NCBI RefSeq assembly: GCF_009901525.1
Contig: NZ_CP019288.1
Span: forward strand, 3,501,501 to 3,565,500
From: Kordia antarctica
GTDB taxonomy: Bacteria > Bacteroidota > Bacteroidia > Flavobacteriales > Flavobacteriaceae
DNA: 64,000 bases
Direction of reading: 5' to 3'
The position numbers were made by a program, and so were the translations under genes. Of the stretch, positions 8,834 to 17,369 are shown in pieces; the stretch's first letter is position 1; every line of letters starts with the position of its first letter. A model generated the notes under the pieces. That model did no database searches. It saw nothing but the letters and a program-made list of their open reading frames with translations, and had not been told where the DNA came from.

Positions 8834-8868
8834 ATAAAAAAACGCCACGATATATCGTGGCGTTTTTT
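8834..8868 (-). terminator. terminator after the OmpA-like gene
   Basis: A perfect palindrome AACGCCACGAT-ATCGTGGCGTT is flanked by A and T runs. It stops the OmpA transcript before the nuclease gene. Confidence 0.9.
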
Positions 8869-8894
8869 ATGAAGTTATTTTGAGTTTAAATTAA

Positions 8895-10265
8895 TTATCT
8901 AACTAATTTAATATCTACTCTTCTGTTTTGTGCTCTACCTTTTCTTGTCTTGTTAGAGGCAATTGGCTGAGATTCACCGTATCCAGTAGCTGTAAACTTG
9001 TTACTTACTTTACTTCTTAAGTATGTTACAACTGCATTTGCTCTTGCATTAGATAATTTTTGGTTTAAAGAATCAGAACCAACGCTATCAGTGTGACCAC
9101 CAATTGTGAATTCTTCTTTCGGGAAACCTTTTAATAACTCAGCAATCTTGTCTAAGATAGCATACGTTTCAGGCTTGAAAGAATCTTTTCCAGAATTGAA
9201 ATATACAGTTCTAGCTAAGTTGTCTAATACTGTAATTTCAGTTACAGTCATTCTAGCGATTGGAGGACATCCATCGTTTTCAGCAACACCAGCTACTTCT
9301 GGACATCTGTCATCTTTGTCTAATACTCCGTCACCGTCTTTGTCAGTCCAAGGGCAACCTTTGTTTGCAGATGGTCCAGCTTCAGTTGGGCAGTTATCTT
9401 TAGCATCAGTGATTCCATCACCGTCAGTATCAGGACATCCGTTCATTGCAGCAGTACCTGCTACTTCTGGACAGTCATCTTTACCATCAGCAATTCCGTC
9501 ACCGTCAGTATCAGGACATCCGTTTAATGCAGCTAAACCTGCAGTATCAGGACAGTCATCTTTACTGTCTTCGATTCCGTCACCGTCAGTATCAGGACAA
9601 CCATTAAATTCTGGTAAACCTTTTACGTCTGGACAAGCGTCATCTTTATCAAAAATTCCATCATCATCGGTATCTTTTCCACCAAACTTGATAGCAATAC
9701 CTGCTAAGTGTTGGAAGTGAGGAGCTAAATAATCCTCAAAAGAATGCTTGTAAGATGTTTGAATGTTGAATGCAATGTTTTCTGTGAACCAGTAGTTGAT
9801 ACCTAAACCTGCGTTTACTGTACCAGCTCCGATATCATCAACCCAAGTGTAACCTCCACCAACTTCTACATAAGGATCAAATTTCCCCATGTTGTAAAGT
9901 TCATTGATGTTGTACTTGATGTTTGCATCGAATCCGTAGTAAGTTAAATCTTCAACTGCTACGTCTCCATACTTTTCGATTCTGTTTACAGAACCTCTAA
10001 CTCCAACAGAAAATCCGTCTCCAACATATTTGGAAACACTAACTGAAGAAAGTGTTGGTAGGATGTTATAATGGTCTCCTACATTAAAATATTCGTCAAA
10101 CCACTTTCCTGTTATACCAGCTGCTTCCATATCATTTGTTGGATAGAAGTCAACAGCATTAACCGAGATGTTAATCTGCCAAGGGTTATTTGAGTCTTGA
10201 GCTTTTACGTTGCTGAATCCTACTACAAGCAACAAAGCAACTAAAAATCTGCTAAGATGTTTCAT
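8895..10265 (-). CDS. OmpA family outer-membrane protein with thrombospondin type 3 repeats
   Basis: A 456-residue outer-membrane protein that anchors to peptidoglycan. A signal peptide (residues 1-22, cut after NVKA) is followed by an eight-strand-type beta-barrel to about residue 195. Then come about five thrombospondin type 3 repeats (DTDGDGIxDxKDDCPxxAG) that bind calcium and hold paired Cys. The C-terminal OmpA domain contains TVYFNSGKDSF and GHTDSVGSDSLNQKLSNARA with the peptidoglycan-binding Asp/Arg positions. It is monocistronic with a well-matched promoter and a strong terminator, consistent with an abundant structural protein. Confidence 0.93.
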   Translation of the reverse strand: MKHLSRFLVALLLVVGFSNVKAQDSNNPWQINISVNAVDFYPTNDMEAAGITGKWFDEYFNVGDHYNILPTLSSVSVSKYVGDGFSVGVRGSVNRIEKYGDVAVEDLTYYGFDANIKYNINELYNMGKFDPYVEVGGGYTWVDDIGAGTVNAGLGINYWFTENIAFNIQTSYKHSFEDYLAPHFQHLAGIAIKFGGKDTDDDGIFDKDDACPDVKGLPEFNGCPDTDGDGIEDSKDDCPDTAGLAALNGCPDTDGDGIADGKDDCPEVAGTAAMNGCPDTDGDGITDAKDNCPTEAGPSANKGCPWTDKDGDGVLDKDDRCPEVAGVAENDGCPPIARMTVTEITVLDNLARTVYFNSGKDSFKPETYAILDKIAELLKGFPKEEFTIGGHTDSVGSDSLNQKLSNARANAVVTYLRSKVSNKFTATGYGESQPIASNKTRKGRAQNRRVDIKLVR

Positions 10266-10299
10266 GTTAATTATTTAATTTTAAGTGTTAATTAAAGGA

Positions 10300-10329
10300 C
10301 AAATGTAAGTTGTTAATACTTATTAACAA
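10300..10329 (-). promoter_or_regulatory. promoter of the OmpA-like gene
   Basis: On the minus strand TTG (10329-10327), a 19-base spacer and TACATTTG (10307-10300) fit the flavobacterial TTG-N17-23-TAnnTTTG consensus. The ATG lies 34 bases downstream of the -7 box. Confidence 0.75.
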
Positions 10330-10384
10330 AGACAAATATATTAATTTTTTTAGAATCATTTAAGAAATTTGTGTAATTAAGCTT

Positions 10385-11578
10385 TTAAATTACATTTAAT
10401 TCTTTCCCAATCTCTGTAAATGCAGCAATGGCAGCATCTAAGTGAGCCTTGGTATGTGCCGCAGATAATTGAACTCGTATTCTTGCTTTTCCTTTCGGAA
10501 CTACTGGATAAAAGAAACCAATTACATAAATCCCTTTTTCCAATAATTTATCTGCCATTATTTGTGAAAGCTTCGCGTCATATAGCATTACAGGTACAAT
10601 TGCCGAGTCGCCATCTATAAAATCAAAACCAGCATCTTTGATTCCTTTTCTGAAATATGCCGTGTTTTCGGATAATTTATCGCGTAAGGTTGTATCTGTT
10701 GACAGCATTTCAAAGACTTTGATAGAAGCTCCAACAATTGCTGGTGCTAACGAGTTCGAAAATAAATAGGGTCTTGATCGTTGGCGTAATATTTCAATAA
10801 TTTCTTTTTTTCCTGTGGTATATCCGCCCATTGCGCCGCCCATAGCTTTTCCAAGCGTTCCTGTAATGATGTCTATTTTGCTCATTACATTTTTTTCTTC
10901 CAGCGTTCCACGTCCTGTTTTACCAATAAAACCAGTAGCATGACATTCGTCAATCAGAATCATTGCGTCATATTTTTCAGCTAACACAGCAATTTCATCT
11001 AATGGAGCAACTAATCCGTCCATAGAAAAAACGCCGTCTGTTACAACAATTTTAAATCGTGCGCCGTCTGCATTTGCTTGTTGCAATTGCTTTTCCAAGT
11101 CAACCATATCATTATTTTGGTACCGATAACGAGCCGCTTTACACAAACGAACGCCATCAATAATAGATGCATGATTGAGCGAATCAGAGATGATTGCATC
11201 TTCTTTGGTAAGTAATGGTTCAAAAACACCACCATTAGCATCAAAAGCCGCCGCATATAAAATGGTATCTTCTGTTCCGTAATAGTCTGCTATACTTTTT
11301 TCTAATGTTTTATGAATATCTTGCGTTCCACAAATAAAACGAACAGAAGACATTCCAAAACCATGCGTATCCATTGTGTCTTTTGCCGCCTGAATTACAT
11401 CTGGATGCGATGATAATCCTAAGTAATTGTTCGAACAAAAATTTAGTACAGTTTCTCCAGTATTTATAGTAATTTCAGCGCCTTGTGGCGAAGTGATGAT
11501 GCGTTCTTTTTTGTAAAGTCCCGCTTCTTTAATTTCTTGAAGTTCTTTTTCTAAGTGTTGTTGTATACTTCCGTACAT
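10385..11578 (-). CDS. kbl: glycine C-acetyltransferase (2-amino-3-ketobutyrate CoA ligase)
   Basis: A 397-residue pyridoxal-phosphate enzyme of the alpha-oxoamine synthase family that converts 2-amino-3-oxobutyrate and CoA to glycine and acetyl-CoA in threonine breakdown. Visible features: [22 protein letters not shown], the DECHATGF motif and the PLP lysine in [13 protein letters not shown]. Length and motifs match Kbl rather than serine palmitoyltransferase or BioF, although these paralogues are close. No threonine dehydrogenase is adjacent. It has its own -7 box. Confidence 0.9.
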   Translation of the reverse strand: MYGSIQQHLEKELQEIKEAGLYKKERIITSPQGAEITINTGETVLNFCSNNYLGLSSHPDVIQAAKDTMDTHGFGMSSVRFICGTQDIHKTLEKSIADYYGTEDTILYAAAFDANGGVFEPLLTKEDAIISDSLNHASIIDGVRLCKAARYRYQNNDMVDLEKQLQQANADGARFKIVVTDGVFSMDGLVAPLDEIAVLAEKYDAMILIDECHATGFIGKTGRGTLEEKNVMSKIDIITGTLGKAMGGAMGGYTTGKKEIIEILRQRSRPYLFSNSLAPAIVGASIKVFEMLSTDTTLRDKLSENTAYFRKGIKDAGFDFIDGDSAIVPVMLYDAKLSQIMADKLLEKGIYVIGFFYPVVPKGKARIRVQLSAAHTKAHLDAAIAAFTEIGKELNVI

Positions 11579-11595
11579 ACTTATTTTATTTTATA

Positions 11596-11603
11596 CAAAA
11601 ATA
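11596..11603 (-). promoter_or_regulatory. -7 box of kbl
   Basis: TATTTTTG on the minus strand lies 17 bases before the kbl ATG. No clear -33 element. Confidence 0.5.
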
Positions 11604-11618
11604 GCTACGATTTTTGAG

Positions 11619-14600
11619 TTATATATATTTAATAATGATTTCTTCATTTATATAGAGTAAGATTTTTTTCGTGACCTTAAAATCCATTTCTATCAATGTA
11701 TCTGCATATTCATACACTTGTTCCACATAAAATGGATTGTGCATGCCCGTTTTGTAATCAATAAGTATGGTTTCATTGTTCGAATTAACCACAATTCTAT
11801 CAGGACGCATTATTTTTCCAGCTTTCGAAATAATGTCTTTTTCATTATAAACCGTATTATCTTGATCAAAATAAGGCGCAATTTCTGGATGATTTACCAC
11901 ACGATTTATACTTTCCGACAATTTTTCACGCTGTTGGTCATCAATAATTCCTTTCGAAATATATTCGTCCAACACAAAATCAATGTCCGGCGGATATTTT
12001 ATTTGCGCCAACACATCATGAATTAAATTTCCTTTTTCAATAGCCTGTTCTTGCGTTGTGTCCCACAATAAACCTTGTTTAGTAAGCAAATGTAAGTTGT
12101 GATCTTCCTTCGCTGTACTTATAAATTGTTCTTGAACTATGGTGCGAATTTTTTCTGAAGTGTCCGCTTTCGCTAGATTTTCCTCTGAATCACCAAATAC
12201 GTAGTATGAAAGCTCATCATTCCATTTATCACTTTCCTTCAAATAATTGATGAATAAACCCGAAAATGTCTGCAAACGTTCATTTCCAGTACGATCAACA
12301 TCTTTTTTTGTAATCACATGCAATTGTTGTACAGCACGCGTAAATGCTACATATAATATATTAAAATTGTCCAATTCTAACTGCGATTGTCGCTCTTCAT
12401 ACAATTGCGCGCCCAATTCGCCATATTCTTGAATCGTACTATTCAGATTCAAATACGCTTCCTCAAAACCATTAAAATCATCTTTATTAATCGGATACCA
12501 GAGTTTTGGCTCTAGTTCTTTGTAAATATCTGTATTGGCAAACGGGAAAATAACGACAGGAAATTCCAATCCTTTTGCTTTGTGAATCGTCATAATTTGA
12601 ACCGCATTTTCAGAACCAGAAGCCACAATGCTTAAATGATTCTTTTTCTTTTCCCAATGTTCCAAGAAACCTGCAAAACCCAATTGTTTCTTCTGCGTAT
12701 ATTCCAAAACAAAATCAAGGAAAAACTGCACATACGCATCTGATTTCTCCGTGAGTTGAAACGCGCGCACACAATATTCCACAGCTTCATACAAGGAAAG
12801 TTGCAAGAAATAGGTGAAGTCAAAACTGAAATCGGTCAACGCTTTAAATAATGCTTCAGGCTCCAGCGCAACGTGTGTTTTTAAAAATGGATGTGTTTCT
12901 GAAATATCTAATTTTTCTGTTGCCAGATAATTTAATAAATGAAGCTTTACTTCGTTGTTTTTTGGTTGAATTGCCAATCGAAGTACATCATTAATAAATT
13001 GTACTTCTAGTGAACGACTTATGAGTAAAGTTTCCGAAGAAATGATTGGAATTTGATGTGTTGACAGAATATCTGCAATTGCAATTCCTTCCGATTTTCT
13101 TCGCGTAAGCACACAAATATCTTTGTATTGAAAGCCTTTTGTTTCTAAATCGCGAATTTTTTCAATGACCATTTCTGGAATAATCTCAAATTCCTCCTCA
13201 ACAGTTTTTGCTTCTATAAAATGAAACGAAACAAAACCACCCTTTTTGTCGTTGGTGAGTTGCGAGCTTCCGTTTTTGTAAATAGCTGCATATTTTTCTT
13301 GACTAAAGAATTTTGAAATGTGTTGAAAGAAACCATTGTTAAAGTTGATAATTTCGTCATAACTGCGGTAATTTCTAGGCAATTCAACCTTTTCTTTTTC
13401 CACGAAGAAAGGATTCACGTCATGATTCAATCCAATAAATTGTTCTGCTTTTCCGCCGCGCCACCGATAAATAGATTGTTTTGCGTCGCCAACAATAGTC
13501 AAAGTTCCGCTTTTAGCATCTGAGGTTTCGGTTTGAAGCTTATTGGAAATCAACGGAATTAAATTTTCCCATTGCATAATAGATGTATCTTGAAATTCAT
13601 CAATGAAATAATGCTTGTATTTTTCGCCCAAACGCTCATAAATAAATGGCGCAGGTTCGTCTTTTATACTTTCGCTAATTAAAGTATTAAACTCCGAAAT
13701 CAACACTAAATTTTGTTCTTCTTTGATGGTTTCCAGTTCGTGTTGAATCGCGTTTAGCACAGAAAGTGGCGTAGCATTTTTATAGAAATTCCTCAAAAAA
13801 CTCAATTCAAAAACATTTGCTTTACAGCTGTGATAACTTTCGTTGAGTTGTGGCAATAAAGCATCAATAGCTGACGCTTTCAAAGGATCTAAAGCTTTTT
13901 TATATACAATTCCGCTTTCTAATGCTTCGGAAAGTTTGTTTCCGTACAAGCGTTTTTCATCAAAATCTTTATCAGCAATTTTCTGAAAATGGTTTGGCAA
14001 GGTTTTGCGCAGAAAATCATCAAATTGCAATCCTGAACTCGCAATAAGTTCCAAAACTTCTTTTCCGGCATTGACAAGTGTGTCCGAAGTTGTTTTAATT
14101 TTCTTTTTAAGCAACGTTTTCAGCTCGCTAAAATCTTCTAGTGTTTTATCTTTTAGTTTCCGAAGGTGTGGTTTTTCGTTTTCATTCAGCAGCAGCTTTG
14201 CAATCTTATTCAAATCGAAAGCAATGTCCCAACTTTTATCGTCGTCAGCTTTTTCTAATGCAAAATCAATCAACACATCTGAAATTAATTTGCTTTCACC
14301 AGCTTTTGAAATTAATTGGTCAACGGCTTCATTTAATAACGCGTCTGTATCGAGTTCAACTTCAAAATTCAACGGAAGTTTCAAATCGTATGCAAACGTT
14401 CTGATGACACTATGTGTGAATTTATCAATCGTAGCAACTTCAAAAAAAGCATAATTGTGCAACACACTTTTTAAAACTTCTTTGGCTTTTTGCTGTAATT
14501 GTGCAGGATGAAGTTTTAATTCATCAGTAAATTCAGAAAAAAGAGGTTTGTATTTTTGTGGAATTTCATCGAGCGTAAAAGCGGTTAAAGCTTCAATGAT

Positions 14601-14768
14601 TCTCGCTTTCATTTCGGCAACAGCCTTATTTGTAAACGTAACCGCTAATATTTGCTTGTATGCATCTTTATGAACTGCTTTGAGTAAGATGCGCAAATAA
14701 TCCTTAACGAGCGTATACGTTTTTCCAGAACCTGCAGAAGCATTGTAAATGATGAATGGTTTAGACAC
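11619..14768 (-). CDS. AddA-like UvrD-family helicase-nuclease
   Basis: A 1049-residue motor and nuclease subunit of an AddAB/RecBCD-type complex for double-strand break resection. The Walker A motif is at the N-terminus (YNASAGSGKTYTL), DEFQDTS is motif II, GDAKQSIYRWRGG motif III, and TIHKAKGLEFPVV and YVAFTRA are motifs V and VI. The C-terminal nuclease shows MRPDRIVV and IDYKTG. Together with the AddB-like protein at 6059-8824 it supplies a complete pair; ompA and kbl lie between them on the same strand. It is the only gene with a full SF1A motor in the window. Confidence 0.92.
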   Translation of the reverse strand: MSKPFIIYNASAGSGKTYTLVKDYLRILLKAVHKDAYKQILAVTFTNKAVAEMKARIIEALTAFTLDEIPQKYKPLFSEFTDELKLHPAQLQQKAKEVLKSVLHNYAFFEVATIDKFTHSVIRTFAYDLKLPLNFEVELDTDALLNEAVDQLISKAGESKLISDVLIDFALEKADDDKSWDIAFDLNKIAKLLLNENEKPHLRKLKDKTLEDFSELKTLLKKKIKTTSDTLVNAGKEVLELIASSGLQFDDFLRKTLPNHFQKIADKDFDEKRLYGNKLSEALESGIVYKKALDPLKASAIDALLPQLNESYHSCKANVFELSFLRNFYKNATPLSVLNAIQHELETIKEEQNLVLISEFNTLISESIKDEPAPFIYERLGEKYKHYFIDEFQDTSIMQWENLIPLISNKLQTETSDAKSGTLTIVGDAKQSIYRWRGGKAEQFIGLNHDVNPFFVEKEKVELPRNYRSYDEIINFNNGFFQHISKFFSQEKYAAIYKNGSSQLTNDKKGGFVSFHFIEAKTVEEEFEIIPEMVIEKIRDLETKGFQYKDICVLTRRKSEGIAIADILSTHQIPIISSETLLISRSLEVQFINDVLRLAIQPKNNEVKLHLLNYLATEKLDISETHPFLKTHVALEPEALFKALTDFSFDFTYFLQLSLYEAVEYCVRAFQLTEKSDAYVQFFLDFVLEYTQKKQLGFAGFLEHWEKKKNHLSIVASGSENAVQIMTIHKAKGLEFPVVIFPFANTDIYKELEPKLWYPINKDDFNGFEEAYLNLNSTIQEYGELGAQLYEERQSQLELDNFNILYVAFTRAVQQLHVITKKDVDRTGNERLQTFSGLFINYLKESDKWNDELSYYVFGDSEENLAKADTSEKIRTIVQEQFISTAKEDHNLHLLTKQGLLWDTTQEQAIEKGNLIHDVLAQIKYPPDIDFVLDEYISKGIIDDQQREKLSESINRVVNHPEIAPYFDQDNTVYNEKDIISKAGKIMRPDRIVVNSNNETILIDYKTGMHNPFYVEQVYEYADTLIEMDFKVTKKILLYINEEIIIKYI

Positions 14769-14830
14769 AGAAAGAAGTTTAGCGATGTCTACAAAGATAG
14801 CTTAAATTGTAAAGTAGCTACAAAATAAAT

Positions 14831-14857
14831 AATCCAGCTTCATAATAAAGCTGGATT
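14831..14857 (-). terminator. terminator of the 92-aa peptide gene
   Basis: The stem AATCCAGCTT/AAGCTGGATT has a short loop and T-rich downstream sequence on the minus strand. The same stem ends the neighbouring peptide gene at 15297. Confidence 0.75.
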
Positions 14858-14879
14858 GTTTTAATATATGATAAAGTGT

Positions 14880-15158
14880 TTAGCACACATATCCTGGACA
14901 AGAGATTCCTCCTGATGGATTGCAATTATTTGTGCCACAGTTATTTGTGCCACAGTTGTTTGTTTGGTTATTACATCCTCTATAATTAGTGTTGCAATTT
15001 TCTGTAAGTCCACAACCTGGATAACATGTTTCTAATAACGACAAATCAATTGGTTCACATTGAAATCTTGATCCGCCGCCAACAACTTGATCTTTTGCTA
15101 AATTAGAAACTTGTGTTTTCTTGAATTGTAATTTTTTGATTAAATTCTTTTTTTTCAT
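14880..15158 (-). CDS. Cys-rich RiPP-precursor-like peptide, 92 aa
   Basis: Leader MKKKNLIKKLQFKKTQVSNL, then a Gly run (DQVVGGG) near residue 28 and a long core with eleven Cys. The core holds the tandem pentapeptide CGTNN, encoded by two perfect copies of a 15-base repeat at 14926-14955, so it has grown by repeat expansion. It has its own terminator and shares an upstream element with the 79-aa neighbour. The Asn/Cys-rich repeats are unlike standard lanthipeptide cores, and multiple disulphides or another modification are possible. Function unknown. Confidence 0.7.
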   Translation of the reverse strand: MKKKNLIKKLQFKKTQVSNLAKDQVVGGGSRFQCEPIDLSLLETCYPGCGLTENCNTNYRGCNNQTNNCGTNNCGTNNCNPSGGISCPGYVC

Positions 15159-15199
15159 GATTTAAAATTTTTAGTTAAACATTATATACAGAAGAGTAC

Positions 15200-15214
15200 C
15201 AATTGGTTAAATTG
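15200..15214 (-). promoter_or_regulatory. conserved upstream element, copy 1
   Basis: CAATTTAACCAATTG (minus strand) lies 42-56 bases before the ATG at 15158. An identical 15-mer lies 41-55 bases before the next peptide ATG, and a close variant precedes the peptide at 56136. Possible regulator binding site. Confidence 0.5.
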
Positions 15215-15296
15215 TTACCCATTGCTAAAGAAACGCAAAGAATTCCAAAAACGTATACATTATTTTGTAGTATTTTATAAATATCCTAAAAACAAA

Positions 15297-15323
15297 AATC
15301 CAGCTTCATGATAAAGCTGGATT
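15297..15323 (-). terminator. terminator of the 79-aa peptide gene
   Basis: The stem AATCCAGCTT-CATGATA-AAGCTGGATT is followed by T on the minus strand, nearly identical to the terminator at 14831. Confidence 0.8.
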
Positions 15324-15368
15324 TTATTAATTGGTATGTTTTTAAAATTCATTAGTATTTTCTGTCTA

Positions 15369-15608
15369 TTAAAAAGGATCAGGACAAACATCTGGATTGC
15401 ATGATCTCGTTATACATTCGTCAGTAAGACATGTTGCAATTGTTATACAAGGACAGGTGTTAAATTCTGTACAATTTTGAGTAAGACATGTTCGTGGTTT
15501 TGTTGACCAAGGTTCAGCATCAAATCCTCCAATAACTTTAGCGTTGGAAAGATTAGAAATTTGCGCCTTTTTAAGCTGTAATTTTTTGACTAGGTTCTTT
15601 TTTTTCAT
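15369..15608 (-). CDS. Cys-rich RiPP-precursor-like peptide, 79 aa
   Basis: Leader MKKKNLVKKLQLKKAQISNL, then NAKVIGG at about residue 28 and a core with nine Cys and many Thr (CLTQNCTEFNTCPCITIATC, then CLTDECITRSCNPDVC). It is a paralogue of the 92-aa peptide: leader, upstream element and terminator are all alike. It stands alone between terminators. No modification or export gene is adjacent. Function unknown; a lanthipeptide-like or disulphide-rich secreted peptide is plausible. Confidence 0.7.
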   Translation of the reverse strand: MKKKNLVKKLQLKKAQISNLSNAKVIGGFDAEPWSTKPRTCLTQNCTEFNTCPCITIATCLTDECITRSCNPDVCPDPF

Positions 15609-15918
15609 GGTTTAAAAGTTTTTTAGTTAATACTATATATAAGATTATCAATTGGTTAAATTGATATTGTAATTTATAAAGAAACGGAATTTTTTCAAAA
15701 TCGCACGTGTTATTTCGCAGTAATTTTATAATTTAATACGTAAGTGTTGCGTTTTTTAAAAGAATTTCACCCTTAAAAATGAAAGATTGAACCCTTCTGG
15801 TATAGATTTATTTTATGTGAAGATTAACACAATCTGTTTCAATCGTTTCATTATGTGCTAACAGATGATTAAATTTGTAGGTATTAAAATGAATGTTTAA
15901 TTAATAAATCTAGATACA
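15609..15918. other. divergent promoter region between peptide gene and sod
   Basis: No gene. It holds the element CAATTTAACCAATTG (minus strand) at 15649-15663 for the peptide, and TAAATTTG at 15870-15877, a -7 box for sod, 41 bases before its ATG. Confidence 0.5.
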
Positions 15919-16527
15919 ATGGCTTTTAAATTACCAGAATTATCATACGCTTACGACGCTTTAGAACCAAATATTGATGCAAGAACAATGGAAATTCACC
16001 ATTCAAAACATCATAACGGATATACTACAAAATTGAATAATGCAATTGAAGGAACAGACTTAGAAGGAAAATCAATCGAAGATATTTTAACGAACTTAGA
16101 CATGAGCAATGCAGGAGTTCGTAATAATGGAGGCGGATTTTACAACCACAGTCTTTTTTGGACAGTAATGAACCCAGATGATAGAGGATATCTTTCAGGA
16201 GAATTAAAAGACGCTATCGAAGCTGCTTTTGGTTCTAAAGATAAATTCATTGAAGCATTTAGCAAAGCGGCAGCAACACAGTTTGGATCTGGTTGGGCTT
16301 GGCTTTGTGTGCATAAAGGAGGAAAAGTAGAAGTATGTTCTACACCAAATCAAGATAACCCGTTAATGCCAGGAGTTGGTTGTGGCGGAACACCAATTTT
16401 AGGATTAGATGTTTGGGAACACGCATATTACTTAAACTATCAAAACAGACGTCCAGATTATATCAATGCATTTTTTAATGTAATTAACTGGAATGAAGTT
16501 GAAAAGCGTTATGCAGAGAGTAAGTAA
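15919..16527 (+). CDS. sodA: superoxide dismutase, Mn-type
   Basis: A 202-residue cytoplasmic enzyme converting superoxide to oxygen and hydrogen peroxide. Metal ligands: His27 (MEIHHSKHH), His in NHSLFW, and Asp/His in [15 protein letters not shown]. Gly in NNGGGFYNH together with Gln in [11 protein letters not shown] is the pattern of Mn enzymes (Fe enzymes place Gln in the first site), so Mn or cambialistic use is likely. Monocistronic, with its own -7 box and terminator. Confidence 0.93.
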   Translation: MAFKLPELSYAYDALEPNIDARTMEIHHSKHHNGYTTKLNNAIEGTDLEGKSIEDILTNLDMSNAGVRNNGGGFYNHSLFWTVMNPDDRGYLSGELKDAIEAAFGSKDKFIEAFSKAAATQFGSGWAWLCVHKGGKVEVCSTPNQDNPLMPGVGCGGTPILGLDVWEHAYYLNYQNRRPDYINAFFNVINWNEVEKRYAESK

Positions 16528-16552
16528 TTAGAAAATACTTTTGTAAAATAGA

Positions 16553-16586
16553 AAAGGCGAACAGCAATGTTCGTCTTTTTTTTTTG
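16553..16586 (+). terminator. terminator after sod
   Basis: The stem GGCGAAC/GTTCGTC is followed by a long T run. Confidence 0.8.
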
Positions 16587-16589
16587 AAA

Positions 16590-17137
16590 CTCAGTTTAGT
16601 GAAGCTTGCAGAGCGAACACAAAACTGTAAGTTGAAGTAATCCCGCTGTAGAGCGGGATCTCATGTAAATATTATTTAGTATGAGTTTTATACAATTTTG
16701 AAATATACAGAATAAAAGAGCCAAGACTTTCAGAATCAAGAATCAGGATGTTTTTTAATGATGCTTTTATAAAAGTTTGAAAACTTATTTTCTAAACAGG
16801 TTCCGAGTAAACATCTAAAAGCAAAGCGATCTAAGAAGAGCCAAGATATTTTCTGATGTTATTCCTGCACAGGCAGAAACCTAAAGCGTTTCAAAGTGGA
16901 TTCCGCATTAAGTGCGAAATAACAAACTGATAAGGCAGAAAAACAACGTCAAACTCAACTCGATTCAGTTTCTCATATGAGTGAGAAACAATTTAAACTT
17001 CACGATTTAAACTTTATAATAATGAAAATAGATTCCGAGTAAGCATCTAAAAGCGAAGCGGTCTAAAATCTAAAAACGAAAGCGGTCTAAGAGATTCCCG
17101 CCTCCGCGGGAACAAGTCTAATTTCACTTTTGCGCAT
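16590..17137. repeat. repeat-rich intergenic region
   Basis: No gene is seen. It contains the palindrome ATCCCGCTGTAGAGCGGGAT (16640-16659), two copies of a CTAAAAGCGAAGCGGTCTAA-like unit (about 16812-16836 and 17046-17090), and the hairpin TTCCCGCCTCCGCGGGAA near 17094-17111. Relatives of these occur at 20.5, 28.8, 35.6 and 59.6 kb. They look like dispersed intergenic repeats rather than genes. Confidence 0.6.
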
Positions 17138-17167
17138 AAAAAAAGGTGGAATTAACCACCTTTTTTT
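17138..17167. terminator. bidirectional terminator downstream of purF and the sod region
   Basis: The stem GGTGG-ATTAA-CCACC is flanked by A and T runs, so it can work in both directions between convergent units. The 200 bases from here to the purF stop show nothing I can identify. Confidence 0.65.
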
Positions 17168-17369
17168 GCCCCAAATCTTACCATGAACTTAACCTACTTA
17201 TGCTATGGCATTGCTAATGTAAGTCGAGTTGATAAACTTGCCCTAATATATTAGACCAAATACCTCTTTTTTAGACTAAGTGTGTATTTTAACTTTTCTT
17301 TATGATATTAACCATTATAAATTAATTTTTCTTTATGAAAATTATTCATAATAATTTGAAACTAAATGT

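Noticed and set aside
9106-9720. A 204-residue plus-strand ORF opposite the OmpA-like gene
   Set aside because: It is the complement of the thrombospondin type 3 repeats; the Ser/Pro repeats are a by-product of the real gene.
14005-14454. A 149-residue ORF opposite the AddA-like gene
   Set aside because: Antisense to a well-supported helicase gene; a Ser/Phe-rich shadow with no start signal.
14880-15608. Metallothioneins as an alternative for the Cys-rich peptides
   Set aside because: The shared MKKKNLxKKLxxKKxQxSNL leader and Gly run, with other members poor in Cys, fit precursor peptides better; metal binding is not excluded for single cores.
16590-17137. Possible CRISPR array because of repeated GCGAAGCGGTCTAAAA units
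   Set aside because: Units are irregularly spaced, degenerate and shared with other gaps; no uniform spacers and no cas genes in the window.
17180-17260. A short ORF starting MNLTYLCYGIANVSRV
   Set aside because: No promoter, terminator or leader features, in an AT-rich gap; too weak to report as a gene.
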